From: Streptomyces sp. RerS4
GTDB taxonomy: Bacteria > Actinomycetota > Actinomycetes > Streptomycetales > Streptomycetaceae
NCBI RefSeq assembly: GCF_023515955.1
Contig: NZ_CP097322.1
Coordinates: 5,566,501 to 5,630,500 of the forward strand
Direction: 5' to 3'
DNA: 64,000 nt
Shown: positions 40,343-48,461 of the stretch, piece after piece
Layout: every line of letters begins with the position of its first letter
How positions within the stretch are numbered: the first letter of the stretch is position 1
Made by a program: the position numbers and the translations under genes
The notes under the pieces: generated by a model
The model's input: the letters and a program-made list of their open reading frames with translations, nothing else
The model's database searches: none
Told to the model about the DNA's origin: nothing

Positions 40343-41322
40343 GCGAGACCACCACCCGCCCGCTGCTCTCCGTACGGGACCTGACGATGACCTTTCCCGG
40401 GAAGCGGTCGCTGACCGGGCGCCGGGGGGCGCCCGTGCGGGCCGTCGACGGGGTCTCCTTCGACCTGGAGGCGGGCCGCACGCTCGGTCTCGTCGGGGAG
40501 TCGGGCTGCGGCAAGTCCACCACCGGGCGGATGCTCGTCCGGCTGCTGGAACCCACCTCCGGACAGGTCACCTTCGAGGGGAAGGACATCAGCCGGCTCT
40601 CGCAGAGCGCCCTGCGGCCCCTGCGCAAGAACATCCAGATGGTCTTCCAGGACCCGCACTCCTCCCTCAACCCCCGCCAAACGGTGGCCCGGATCATCTC
40701 CGACCCGCTGCTGGTCCAGGGCTGGAGCGCGTCCGACGCCCGCCGCCGGGCCGCCGATCTGATGGAGCTGACGGGGCTGATCCCCGAGCACATCGACCGC
40801 TATCCTCACGAGTTCTCCGGCGGCCAGGCCCAACGCATCGGCATCGCCCGGTCGCTGGCCACCAACCCCCGCCTGGTCATCGCGGACGAACCGGTCTCCG
40901 CCCTCGACGTCTCCGTCCAGGCGCAGATCGTCAACCTGATGGAGCGCCTGCGCGCCGAACTGGGCCTCGCCTACGTGTTCATCGCGCACGACCTCTCCGT
41001 CGTGAAGCGGGTCAGCGACCGGGTCGCCGTCATGTACCTCGGCCGGATCGTCGAGATCGGGGACAAGCGGGCCCTCTACGAGAACCCGCAGCACCCCTAC
41101 ACCCGAGCGCTGCTGTCCGCCGTACCGCTGCCCGACCCGGCGGCCGAACGGCGGCGCGAGCGGATCGTGCTGCTCGGCGACCCACCGAGCCCGGCCGCCC
41201 CGCCGCCGGGTTGTGGATTCCACCCGCGCTGCCCGAAGGCGCAGGAGATCTGCCGCACCGAGCGGCCGTCGCTCAAGCTTGCCGCCTCACGCGAGGTGGC
41301 GTGTCACTTCCCGGGTGACTGA
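40339..41322 (+). CDS. Peptide ABC transporter ATPase, DppF/OppF type
   Basis: A 327-residue ATPase: Walker A GESGCGKST, Q-loop MVFQDPHSSLNPRQTV, signature FSGGQAQRIGIARSLA, Walker B LVIADEPVSALD, H-loop IAHDLSVVKRVSDRVAVMYLGRIVE. The C-terminal oligopeptide domain has GCGFHPRCPKAQEIC. It closes the transporter operon and is followed at once by a strong bidirectional terminator. Confidence 0.92.
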   Translation: MSETTTRPLLSVRDLTMTFPGKRSLTGRRGAPVRAVDGVSFDLEAGRTLGLVGESGCGKSTTGRMLVRLLEPTSGQVTFEGKDISRLSQSALRPLRKNIQMVFQDPHSSLNPRQTVARIISDPLLVQGWSASDARRRAADLMELTGLIPEHIDRYPHEFSGGQAQRIGIARSLATNPRLVIADEPVSALDVSVQAQIVNLMERLRAELGLAYVFIAHDLSVVKRVSDRVAVMYLGRIVEIGDKRALYENPQHPYTRALLSAVPLPDPAAERRRERIVLLGDPPSPAAPPPGCGFHPRCPKAQEICRTERPSLKLAASREVACHFPGD

Positions 41323-41343
41323 CGGGGATCCACGGGAAGAGGA

Positions 41344-41379
41344 AGGGCCCCGGAGCCGATGACGCCTCCGGGGCCCTTT
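41344..41379. terminator. Bidirectional terminator between dppF-like and S9 peptidase genes
   Basis: AAGGGCCCCGGAG (41344-41356) pairs perfectly with CTCCGGGGCCCTT (41367-41379), a 13-bp stem with a 10-base loop and flanking A/T bases on both sides. It serves the convergent transporter and peptidase transcripts. Confidence 0.9.
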
Positions 41380-41391
41380 CGCGTCATGACG

Positions 41392-43494
41392 TCACTGGAC
41401 GGCGAGAACCTCGCGGAAGAAGGCCAGTTCCTGTTCCATGATCTTCTCCCGGGTGCCGCGCGGGGTCATGTGCGTGACGCCGGGCAGGGCCAGGAGCCGG
41501 TGCGGGCGGCCCGCGTCCGTCAGCGCGCGGGACAGGCGCAGGGTGTGCGAGGGGTGCACGTTGTCGTCGGCGAGGCCGGTGACCAGCAGCAACGGCCGGG
41601 TCAGCGCGGGCGCGTCGGGGATCAGCGAGTCCCGCTCGTACACCTCCGGGTGCTCCTGCGGCAGGCCGAGGTAGCGCTCGGTGTAGGCGGTGTCGTAGTG
41701 GCGGAAGTCGGTGGGCGCGGCTCCGGCGGCGGCCGCGTGGAAGACGTCGGGTCGACGCAGCACGGCCAGCGCCGACAGGTAGCCGCCGTAGGACCAGCCC
41801 CGTACGCCGACCCGGCCGAGGTCGAGGTCGCGGTGGCGGGCGCCGAGGGCCTTCAGGGCCGCGACCTGGTCCTCCAGGGTGACGTCGGAGAAGCCCCGGT
41901 ACATGGCGTGGGTGAAGGCGGGGGAGACGTAGGGGGTGCCCCGGTTGTCGACGGTGACCACGGCGAAGCCCTGGTCGGCCCACCACTGGCGGGCCTGCCA
42001 GCGGCGCGGCTCGGCGGACACGTCCTGGAAGCCGGGGCCCCCGTAGCTGTCCATGAGGACGGGCAGCCGCCGGCCGGGGACGTGGTCGCGGGGCAGGACG
42101 AGGGCCGTGGGGACGCCGTGTTCGGTGACGCGTTCCAAGACCGGCGTCACCCGGTAGGGCAGCGGGGCCGACAGGTCGGCCGGGGCGAACTCCCGCCCGT
42201 CGGCGGTGCGCCCGGTGTGGCGGAACCCGTCGGCGTCGGCGGAGGTCAGCAGCAGGGCCCCGGCCGAGGAGGCGGCCACCGCGTGCACGCCGGGGCCGTC
42301 GGCGAGCGGGGTCAGCTCCCCGGTCACGGGGTCCAGGAGCAGCACCTGCTGCTCGGACGGGTCGCGCCGCCCGGCCTCGATCAGCAGCCGGCCCTCGTGG
42401 GTGCCGGCCACGCGGCGGACCTGGATGCCGTCGCCCGTGAGGGGTTCGCCGTCGACGGCGAGGCCGCGCGCCGCGCCGCCGGGGGTGTCGACGGCGGTGA
42501 GCATCCGGCCGTCGGCCAGCCGCGCCGGGGTACCGGGCACCATCGGGTCCACCCATCGCGGGTGCGTGGTGCGCGAGAGTTCCCGGGTGCGGCCGGTGGC
42601 CGGGTCGGCGGCGAGGAGCAGGACGTTGCGCTGGAGGCGGTCCTGGACGGTCAGCAGGATCTCCCCGGCCGGCGTGCCGTCGGCGCTCCATTCGACGTCG
42701 GAGACGTACGGGAACTCCCGCGCGTCCCAGTCGAGGCGCACCCGGCTCCCGCCCGGCCCCAGCACCCACAGCCGCACGTCGGCGTTGGGCCCGCCCGCCT
42801 CCGGGTACGCGAAGTCCTCGCCCGGCAGCTCCGGGTGCGCCGGGTCGGCGAACCAGCGCCGCTGGAGGGCGCTCTCGTCGACGCGGGCGGCGAGCAGGCT
42901 CTGCCCGTCGGGAGACCACCAGTGGCCCCGGGCGCGCCCGAGTTCCTCGGCGGCGGCGAACTCCGCGAGGCCCCACCGGGCCCCGTCGTCGGGGCTGACC
43001 CGTCCGCCCTGGACGGTGTGCAGGGCGTCGCCGCTGACGTAGGCGGTGCGCGAGCCGTCGGGGCTGGGGCGCGGGTCGAGAGCGGGGCCGGCGGTGGGGA
43101 GCTCCTCGGGGTGCGCGCCGCCGGGGGCGCCTGCCGCGTAGGGGCCCGCGTAGGTGACCGCGTAGAGGCGCCCGTTCAGCGCGAACACGGCGCGCAGGCC
43201 GTCGGCGGAGAGGGCGTAGGAGCCGATGCCGTCGGCGACGAGCCGGGTCCGCTCGCGCAACCGGCGCTCGGGGAGCGGGAGTTCATCCGCCAGGCCGTCG
43301 AGGGCGCGCGGGTCGGCGAGGAGCGTCTCGGCGCCGGTGGCGGTGTCGAGGACCCACAGGCCGTCGAGCGGGTCGGTGGGGCCGGTCGAGCGCAGGAACC
43401 ACAGGAGGCGGCCGTCGTCGCCGAAGGAGAAGGCGCGGGGGGCTCCGTGGGTGAAGCGGGCGGTGTCGGCGGAGAGCCTGAGAAAAGGGTCCAT
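41392..43494 (-). CDS. Prolyl peptidase, family S9 (DPP-IV-like)
   Basis: A 700-residue serine peptidase. The N-terminal half is a beta-propeller (repeats such as WWSPDGQSLLAARVDES and DVEWSADGTPAGEILL) with a double-Glu segment AEFAAAEELGRARG that resembles the N-terminus-binding EE pair of DPP-IV. The C-terminal alpha/beta hydrolase has VLMDSYGGPGFQ, the nucleophile in GWSYGG near residue 566, aspartate in GLADDNVHPS near 641 and histidine in GVTHMTPRG near 674. No signal peptide is seen, so it acts on imported peptides, cutting after proline. It shares its promoter region, with operator 6, with the divergent MFS gene. Confidence 0.9.
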   Translation of the reverse strand: MDPFLRLSADTARFTHGAPRAFSFGDDGRLLWFLRSTGPTDPLDGLWVLDTATGAETLLADPRALDGLADELPLPERRLRERTRLVADGIGSYALSADGLRAVFALNGRLYAVTYAGPYAAGAPGGAHPEELPTAGPALDPRPSPDGSRTAYVSGDALHTVQGGRVSPDDGARWGLAEFAAAEELGRARGHWWSPDGQSLLAARVDESALQRRWFADPAHPELPGEDFAYPEAGGPNADVRLWVLGPGGSRVRLDWDAREFPYVSDVEWSADGTPAGEILLTVQDRLQRNVLLLAADPATGRTRELSRTTHPRWVDPMVPGTPARLADGRMLTAVDTPGGAARGLAVDGEPLTGDGIQVRRVAGTHEGRLLIEAGRRDPSEQQVLLLDPVTGELTPLADGPGVHAVAASSAGALLLTSADADGFRHTGRTADGREFAPADLSAPLPYRVTPVLERVTEHGVPTALVLPRDHVPGRRLPVLMDSYGGPGFQDVSAEPRRWQARQWWADQGFAVVTVDNRGTPYVSPAFTHAMYRGFSDVTLEDQVAALKALGARHRDLDLGRVGVRGWSYGGYLSALAVLRRPDVFHAAAAGAAPTDFRHYDTAYTERYLGLPQEHPEVYERDSLIPDAPALTRPLLLVTGLADDNVHPSHTLRLSRALTDAGRPHRLLALPGVTHMTPRGTREKIMEQELAFFREVLAVQ

Positions 43495-43510
43495 GATCTC
43501 AGTGTGGCAT

Positions 43511-43525
43511 GTAAAATATCACATG
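43511..43525 (+). promoter_or_regulatory. Operator 6 between the S9 peptidase and MFS genes
   Basis: GTAAAATATCACATG lies 16 bp upstream of the S9 peptidase ATG and 51 bp upstream of the MFS GTG. It is the rightmost of six copies of the 15-mer, which are bounded by the aminopeptidase and this peptidase. On the leftward strand TATTTT within it may be the peptidase -10. Confidence 0.7.
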
Positions 43526-43576
43526 GCATAGCCCATTCGAGTGGTGACCCTTCCCCTCCGGGCATAGCGTCGACTA

Positions 43577-45142
43577 GTGGACCCGCATGCGAAGCCGACC
43601 AGCAACGGGACCGACGGCAAGGTCCGAGGAAGCGGAAACGGCCTGGCCCTGTTCGTGATCGCCCTCTGCCAGCTCATGGTCGTTCTCGACGTCACCATCG
43701 TGAACATCGCGCTACCACACATCCAGACCGCGCTCGACTTCTCGACCGAATCCCTCTCCTGGGTCGTCAGCGCCTACACCCTGACCTTCGGCGGGCTCCT
43801 CCTCCTCGGCGGCCGCACCGGCGACATCCTCGGCCGCAAACGGGTCTTCGTCTTCGGCGTCGCGCTGTTCGGCCTCGCCTCCCTCCTCGGCGGCCTCGCC
43901 CAGAACGCCGGCCAGCTGCTGGCCGCGCGCGCCCTTCAGGGAGTCGGCGGCGCCATCGCCTCCCCGACCGCGCTCGCCCTGATCACCACCACCTTCCGCG
44001 AAGGACCCGCCCGCAACCGCGCCTTCGGCGTCTTCGCCGCCGTTTCGGCGGGCGGCGGCGCGATCGGGCTGCTCGCCGGCGGCGTCCTCGTCGAATGGCT
44101 CGACTGGCGCTGGATCCTCTTCGTGAACGTCCCCATCGCCGTGCTCGTCGCCCTGCTGGCCTCGCGCGTCCTCCACGAATCCGCCCGCCGCCCCGGACAC
44201 TTCGACCTGGCCGGCGCGCTGCTGTCCACCCTGGGCATGGTCGGTCTCGTCTACGGGTTCATCCGCGCGTCCCAGGAAGGCTGGCGCGACGGGCTGACCC
44301 TCGGGTCCTTCGCCGCCGCCGCGGTGCTGCTCACCCTGTTCGCCCTCAACGAGCGGCGCTCCCCCCAACCGATCACGCCGCTGCACATGTTCGCCGACCG
44401 CAACCGGGCCGGGACCTACGGCATCATGCTCTTCCTCGCCTGCTCGATCTTCGGCATGTTCTTCTTCCTCACCCTGTTCGTGCAGAACGTCCTCGGCTTC
44501 AGCCCCCTCCGCGCCGGCCTCGCCTTCCTGCCGGTCAGCGTGATGGTCGCGGTAGCGGCCGGATTCGCCTCGCAACTGCTGCCCCGGTTCGGACCCAAAC
44601 CCTTCATGATCACGGGCGCGACCTGCTGCGCCGTCGGACTGGGCTGGCTGACGCGGATCGACGTCGACTCGACGTACCCGGAGAACGTGCTGGGCCCGGT
44701 GGTCGTGTTCGCCACCGGCATGGGCCTGCAGTTCGTCTCGCTGACCCTGATGGCCCTGTCCAACGTCGCCGACCGGGAGTCGGGCGCCGCCTCCGGGCTG
44801 CTCAACACGATGCAGCAGGTGGGCGGCTCGCTCGGCCTGTCGATCCTGGTGACGGTCTTCGGCACGGCGAGCCGGCACGAGGCCGCGGTGCGGGTGCCGG
44901 CCTTCCTGGAGACGGCGGGACCCGCGCAGCGGGCGCTCTTCCTGCGCACCGGACAGCTCCCGAAGCCATGGGCCGACCAGGTGCTCACCTCGGGCGTGAG
45001 CACGGCCTTCGTCGCGGCGTCGCTGTTCACGGTGGCCGGGGCGGCGATCGCGGTGTTCGTCATCCAGGTCCGCCCCTCCGACCTCGCCCGACTCCAGGGA
45101 AACCACACCCCGACGCCCGTCGCGGGCGAGAAGGGTCGGTAG
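43577..45142 (+). CDS. MFS drug/metabolite exporter, DHA2 type (14 TMS)
   Basis: A 521-residue transporter of the EmrB/QacA class. Helix 1 is LFVIALCQLMVVLDVTIVNIALP with motif D1, motif A follows as GGRTGDILGRKRVFVFG, and motif C-like GAIGLLAGGVLVEWLDWRWI is present. Fourteen hydrophobic stretches can be counted. Such proteins export drugs by proton antiport. GTG start at 43577. Its promoter region is shared with the operator-bearing S9 peptidase promoter, so coregulation is possible, but the substrate is unknown. Confidence 0.88.
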   Translation: MDPHAKPTSNGTDGKVRGSGNGLALFVIALCQLMVVLDVTIVNIALPHIQTALDFSTESLSWVVSAYTLTFGGLLLLGGRTGDILGRKRVFVFGVALFGLASLLGGLAQNAGQLLAARALQGVGGAIASPTALALITTTFREGPARNRAFGVFAAVSAGGGAIGLLAGGVLVEWLDWRWILFVNVPIAVLVALLASRVLHESARRPGHFDLAGALLSTLGMVGLVYGFIRASQEGWRDGLTLGSFAAAAVLLTLFALNERRSPQPITPLHMFADRNRAGTYGIMLFLACSIFGMFFFLTLFVQNVLGFSPLRAGLAFLPVSVMVAVAAGFASQLLPRFGPKPFMITGATCCAVGLGWLTRIDVDSTYPENVLGPVVVFATGMGLQFVSLTLMALSNVADRESGAASGLLNTMQQVGGSLGLSILVTVFGTASRHEAAVRVPAFLETAGPAQRALFLRTGQLPKPWADQVLTSGVSTAFVAASLFTVAGAAIAVFVIQVRPSDLARLQGNHTPTPVAGEKGR

Positions 45143-45175
45143 GGTCGGACGATCATCGGACCACGGGGGGACACC

Positions 45176-45733
45176 ATGTACGGATCGACCATGCGCGGCG
45201 CCGCGCTCGCGACACTGACCTTCACCCTGGCGGCGTTCACCGTCGCCTGCGGCGGCGACGACCCGAAACCGTCCGCCACCGCACCCTCGGCGTCGGCCTC
45301 GGCTCCCGCCTCGCCCGTCGCCTCCTCCGCCCCCTCCCCGACGGCGCCGGCCTCGCGCCCCGCGTCGGGGGCGCCGGCCCCGACCCCCTCCCTCGCGTCC
45401 CCGGCCGCCGGCCTGCCCTCGCCGCCGCCGGAGCTGGTGCGCGACGCCTTCGCGGGCCTCCAGGCCACGCTCGGGGACTCGTGCACCCCGGCCAACTGCG
45501 CCTACTTCCTCGGTCGGGTCCACGACGAACTCCACCGCCTGGACCGCGCCATGAAGGCCGACCCCAAGGGCCCCGGCCACTTCCCCGAGCCGATCGCCCT
45601 GATCGCGAAGCTCGACAGGGAACTCGGCGGCGACCGCGGCTTCGCGAACCTGAAGAAGCACCAGAGCGCCCTGATCGCCACCCGCGACCAGATCAACGAC
45701 TGGATGCAGGACCACCCCGACGACTACCGCTAA
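45176..45733 (+). CDS. Small lipoprotein with Ser/Pro/Ala linker
   Basis: A 185-residue protein. A signal peptide ends in the lipobox TVAC (Cys25). Residues 30-85 are a Ser/Ala/Pro-rich linker typical of surface lipoproteins. The C-terminal 100 residues form a helical domain with two cysteines in GDSCTPANCAYFLGRVHDELHRLDRAMK and end DQINDWMQDHPDDYR. I do not recognise the domain. It lies 33 bp after the MFS gene and could be cotranscribed with it. Confidence 0.7.
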   Translation: MYGSTMRGAALATLTFTLAAFTVACGGDDPKPSATAPSASASAPASPVASSAPSPTAPASRPASGAPAPTPSLASPAAGLPSPPPELVRDAFAGLQATLGDSCTPANCAYFLGRVHDELHRLDRAMKADPKGPGHFPEPIALIAKLDRELGGDRGFANLKKHQSALIATRDQINDWMQDHPDDYR

Positions 45734-45767
45734 ACAGCTCCACTGTCGGCCTTCACTCGGCCTTCAG

Positions 45768-47183
45768 TCAGCCCTTCGCGGGGCGGATGCGGCAGCGCGA
45801 CGGGCCCGCCGTCCGCAGGGTGATGCCGGCGTTCACGGGGATCTCGGTGTCCACGGCCTCGAACTCGTAGGCGCGCAGGATCATCGCGAGCGCGATCACC
45901 GACTCCAGCATCGAGAAGTGCTGCCCGATGCAGGCGCGCGGCCCGCCGCCGAAGGGGAACCAGGCGTAGCGCGGCCGCGCGGCCTCCGCCTCGGGGGTGA
46001 AGCGGGACGGGTCGAAGCGGTCCGGCTCGTCCCAGTAGGCGGGGTGGCGGTGCGTCACCCAGGGCGCGAGGATCACATCGGCGCCCGCCGGGATGGTGTG
46101 CCCGGCGACCTCGGTCGCGGCCACCGCCCGGCGTCCGATCACCGCGGCCGCCGGGTAGAGCCGCATGGCCTCCTTGAGCACCTGCGTCAGGTACGGGAGC
46201 CGGTCCAGGTCGGCGGCCTCGGGCGTACGGTCGCCCAGGACGCGGGATATCTCCTCGCGGGCCCGCGCCTGCTCCTCGGGGTGGCGTCCGAGCAGGTGCA
46301 GGGCGAACGCCAGCGAGGTCGCCGTCGTCTCGTGGCCGGCCAGCAGGAAGATCAGCACCTGGTCGCGCAGCTCGCCGGCGTCGAACGCGGCGTCGCCCGC
46401 GCTCTGCGCGGCGGTGAGCAGGGTCAGCAGGTCCTCGCCCGGCCCCTCCCCGTCCTCGGCGGACGCCCGGCGCCGGCCGGCGATGATCTCGTCGCAGACG
46501 GCGTACAGCTCGTCCATCGCGGCGGCCGCGCGCCGGTTGCCGGGCGTCGGCCAGCCGCGCGGGATGTTGGCGGGGGAGTAGCCGCGGCGCAGCACGTACT
46601 CCGTGATGACCGGGAAACACCGGTCGACCACGTCGACGGTGGCCTCCACGTCCGTGCCGAAGAGGATACGGGCCACGGCGCGCAGGGCCAGGTGCATCAT
46701 CTCGGAGGAGACGTCGACGATCCCGTCCCGCGCCTGGGCCCACGAGGCGAGCACGGCGTCGGTCTCGCCCGCTATGGCCGCGGCGTAGCCGTCCACCCGC
46801 TTGCGGGTGAACAGGGGCTGCACCAACCGGCGTTGGCGCAGGTAGTCCTCGTCCTGGCTGGTCAGCAGGCCGTTGCCGAAGGAGTCCCGGAGCTCCTGGT
46901 AGAAGAGGTTGTCCTTGCGGAAGTTGGCCGACTGCGAGGCCAGCACCTGCTGGGCTCCCTCGGCGGAGAAGACGCAGTACAGCTCGGCGCGCAGTCCGGG
47001 CGGGCCGGCGGAGATCCGTACGACGTCCCCGTGGCGCTGTCGGGCGCGCAGGAAGGTGGCGAGCGAGTCGGCCTTCAGGTCCAGGAGCGATCCGAGCAGC
47101 GGGACCCCTTCCAGGTCGGGTATCACCGCCGGCGCGTCCCCGCCCGCACTCGCACCCGTCGCGTTCCCTGTTTCCACTGCCAT
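45768..47183 (-). CDS. Cytochrome P450
   Basis: A 471-residue P450. The start at 47183 has CAGGGGG 8 bases upstream; the open frame continues further without a ribosome site. Motifs are the I-helix FLLAGHETTATSLAF, ExxR in LKEAMRLYP, the PERF-like DEPDRFDPSRF, and the heme loop FPFGGGPRACIGQHF with the cysteine near residue 416. The AGHETTA form and length resemble class-II-like bacterial P450s related to CYP102/CYP4-type sequences. No ferredoxin gene is adjacent. The upstream leader holds a direct repeat of CGTACCGA 10 bp apart. Confidence 0.9.
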   Translation of the reverse strand: MAVETGNATGASAGGDAPAVIPDLEGVPLLGSLLDLKADSLATFLRARQRHGDVVRISAGPPGLRAELYCVFSAEGAQQVLASQSANFRKDNLFYQELRDSFGNGLLTSQDEDYLRQRRLVQPLFTRKRVDGYAAAIAGETDAVLASWAQARDGIVDVSSEMMHLALRAVARILFGTDVEATVDVVDRCFPVITEYVLRRGYSPANIPRGWPTPGNRRAAAAMDELYAVCDEIIAGRRRASAEDGEGPGEDLLTLLTAAQSAGDAAFDAGELRDQVLIFLLAGHETTATSLAFALHLLGRHPEEQARAREEISRVLGDRTPEAADLDRLPYLTQVLKEAMRLYPAAAVIGRRAVAATEVAGHTIPAGADVILAPWVTHRHPAYWDEPDRFDPSRFTPEAEAARPRYAWFPFGGGPRACIGQHFSMLESVIALAMILRAYEFEAVDTEIPVNAGITLRTAGPSRCRIRPAKG

Positions 47184-47651
47184 GATCGCCGCCCCCTGGA
47201 AATCGTACCGAACCGTACCGACGGCCTGATTCTGCCGCCCCCGCCCCGTCCCGACGAGGCCTTTCCCCGGCCATTCGACCGAAAACCATCGCCGCTTCCC
47301 CACTATGTCCCAGGAGTCGGCCATGTGCGGACAATGACCGGTTTCCCATTGTTCGGTCGGCGCTCGCGGTGGTGGTTCGCCGGGCGGAAGGGCGCGCTCC
47401 CCGTGCATCCTGCATCGACGGCGAAATCGCCGCCCCAAACCCCTTGCAGGGGACTTGCGTGAAGTGACTCGTTTGCGGCCTTAGGCCCGTTTAGACCATG
47501 TAGGTACTGCTACAGTTTTCTTTCCGTACAGATCCCGGTCGTCGGATTCGACCGACGCCGGCGGGAATGCGGGATCCACTTCGCGGCGGGCGGCTCCGCG
47601 TGTCCTCAACCGCTCCACACCGCTCCACCAGGCCCCTCAGAGGAGGTGTCT
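47184..47651. other. 468-bp intergenic region with divergent promoters
   Basis: No convincing gene is seen here. Near the P450 start are direct repeats of CGTACCGA (47203-47220). The middle is unremarkable. Around 47485-47530 an AT-richer stretch has a dyad TGTAG-n6-CTACA on a likely -10, and CGGTCG/CGACCG arms at 47536-47554 could form a leader hairpin. The IclR-type gene begins at 47652. Confidence 0.5.
47499..47514. promoter_or_regulatory. Dyad on the likely iclR promoter
   Basis: TGTAG (47499-47503) and CTACA (47510-47514) are perfect arms separated by GTACTG. TACAGT (47511-47516) is a plausible -10, with TTTAGA (47490-47495) about 15 bp upstream as a weak -35. An IclR-type autoregulatory site is a reasonable guess. 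Confidence 0.45.
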
Positions 47652-48380
47652 TTGTCCGTTCAGCGCCCTCGTTCCATGCTCGCTCGCGGCCTGAGCATTC
47701 TGCGTTGCTTTCGGCCGGGTGAACCGGAACTCCAGCTTTCCGAAATAGCACGCAGAGCCGATATGCCGAAGGCCACCGCTCACCGGATCATCACGGAACT
47801 CATCGAGGAAGGCATGCTGGAGCGGGGCGAGAACGGATTGCGACTCGGCGTCGCGCTCTTCACCCTGGGCGCGCGCGTTCCCCGCCAACTCAAACTGCGC
47901 GATCTGGCCTTTCCCTATGCCGAACAACTCCACCACATCACCCGTGGCAGCGCTTTCATCTTCATTTCCGACGCGTTCGGCCGGGACGCGGCCCTGGTGG
48001 ACGCGGTGCGCCGGGCCCACGGCGTCGGAATCCGACCCGGGATCGAGGACGAGGCGTGGGCCTCGGCCCGCGCCGCGACCCGGATCTTCCACGCCTTCGG
48101 CTCCGCCGCGCCCCCGCACGAGGCCGGCGCCGGCGCGGAGAGCGGAGGGGAAGCGGGACGGGTGCGACACCAGGGCTTCGTCGCCGTCCGCGGCGCGACC
48201 GGCGCGGTCGGCATCGCGGCGCCCCTGCTCACGGCGTCGAGCACGGCCGTGGGGGCCCTGGCCGTGACCGGCCCGCAGGGGCGGTTCCCGGTGGCCGGGG
48301 CGGTCTCGCACCTGAGGGCGGCCTGCGCCGCCGTCTCACGGGCGCTCCAGCGGACCCCGGAGCTGGCACCGGCCCGGTGA
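47652..48380 (+). CDS. IclR-family transcriptional regulator
   Basis: A 242-residue regulator. The TTG at 47652 is chosen because AGGAGG lies 5 bases upstream; the GTG at 47646 overlaps that ribosome site. The helix-turn-helix is LSEIARRADMPKATAHRIITELIEEGMLERGENGLRLG, followed by the IclR effector domain (FIFISDAFGRDAALVDAVRR, GAVGIAAPLL, VGALAVTGPQGRF). A Glu/Gly/Ala-rich loop near residues 150-170 is looser than usual. It stands at the edge of the presumed biosynthetic cluster and may control it. Confidence 0.87.
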   Translation: MSVQRPRSMLARGLSILRCFRPGEPELQLSEIARRADMPKATAHRIITELIEEGMLERGENGLRLGVALFTLGARVPRQLKLRDLAFPYAEQLHHITRGSAFIFISDAFGRDAALVDAVRRAHGVGIRPGIEDEAWASARAATRIFHAFGSAAPPHEAGAGAESGGEAGRVRHQGFVAVRGATGAVGIAAPLLTASSTAVGALAVTGPQGRFPVAGAVSHLRAACAAVSRALQRTPELAPAR

Positions 48381-48439
48381 ACCCCCGCTCCCGTCCTGCC
48401 CGCGCGGGCGTGCCCTCCCGCGCGGGCGACGGGGGCGAC

Positions 48440-48456
48440 CGCCGCCGGGGGCGGCG
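48440..48456. terminator. Hairpin between convergent iclR and methyltransferase genes
   Basis: CGCCGCC (48440-48446) pairs with GGCGGCG (48450-48456) over a GGG loop. Just upstream, CCCGCGCGGGC occurs twice, at about 48399 and 48418, each a self-complementary block. The group probably ends both convergent transcripts. Confidence 0.55.
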
Positions 48457-48461
48457 TCACG

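Noticed and set aside
41359..45870. A 1503-residue open frame on the plus strand
   Set aside because: It runs antisense through the S9 peptidase and in a wrong frame through the MFS and lipoprotein genes; composition is Gly/Arg/Pro-rich without any domain. It is a GC-rich shadow frame.
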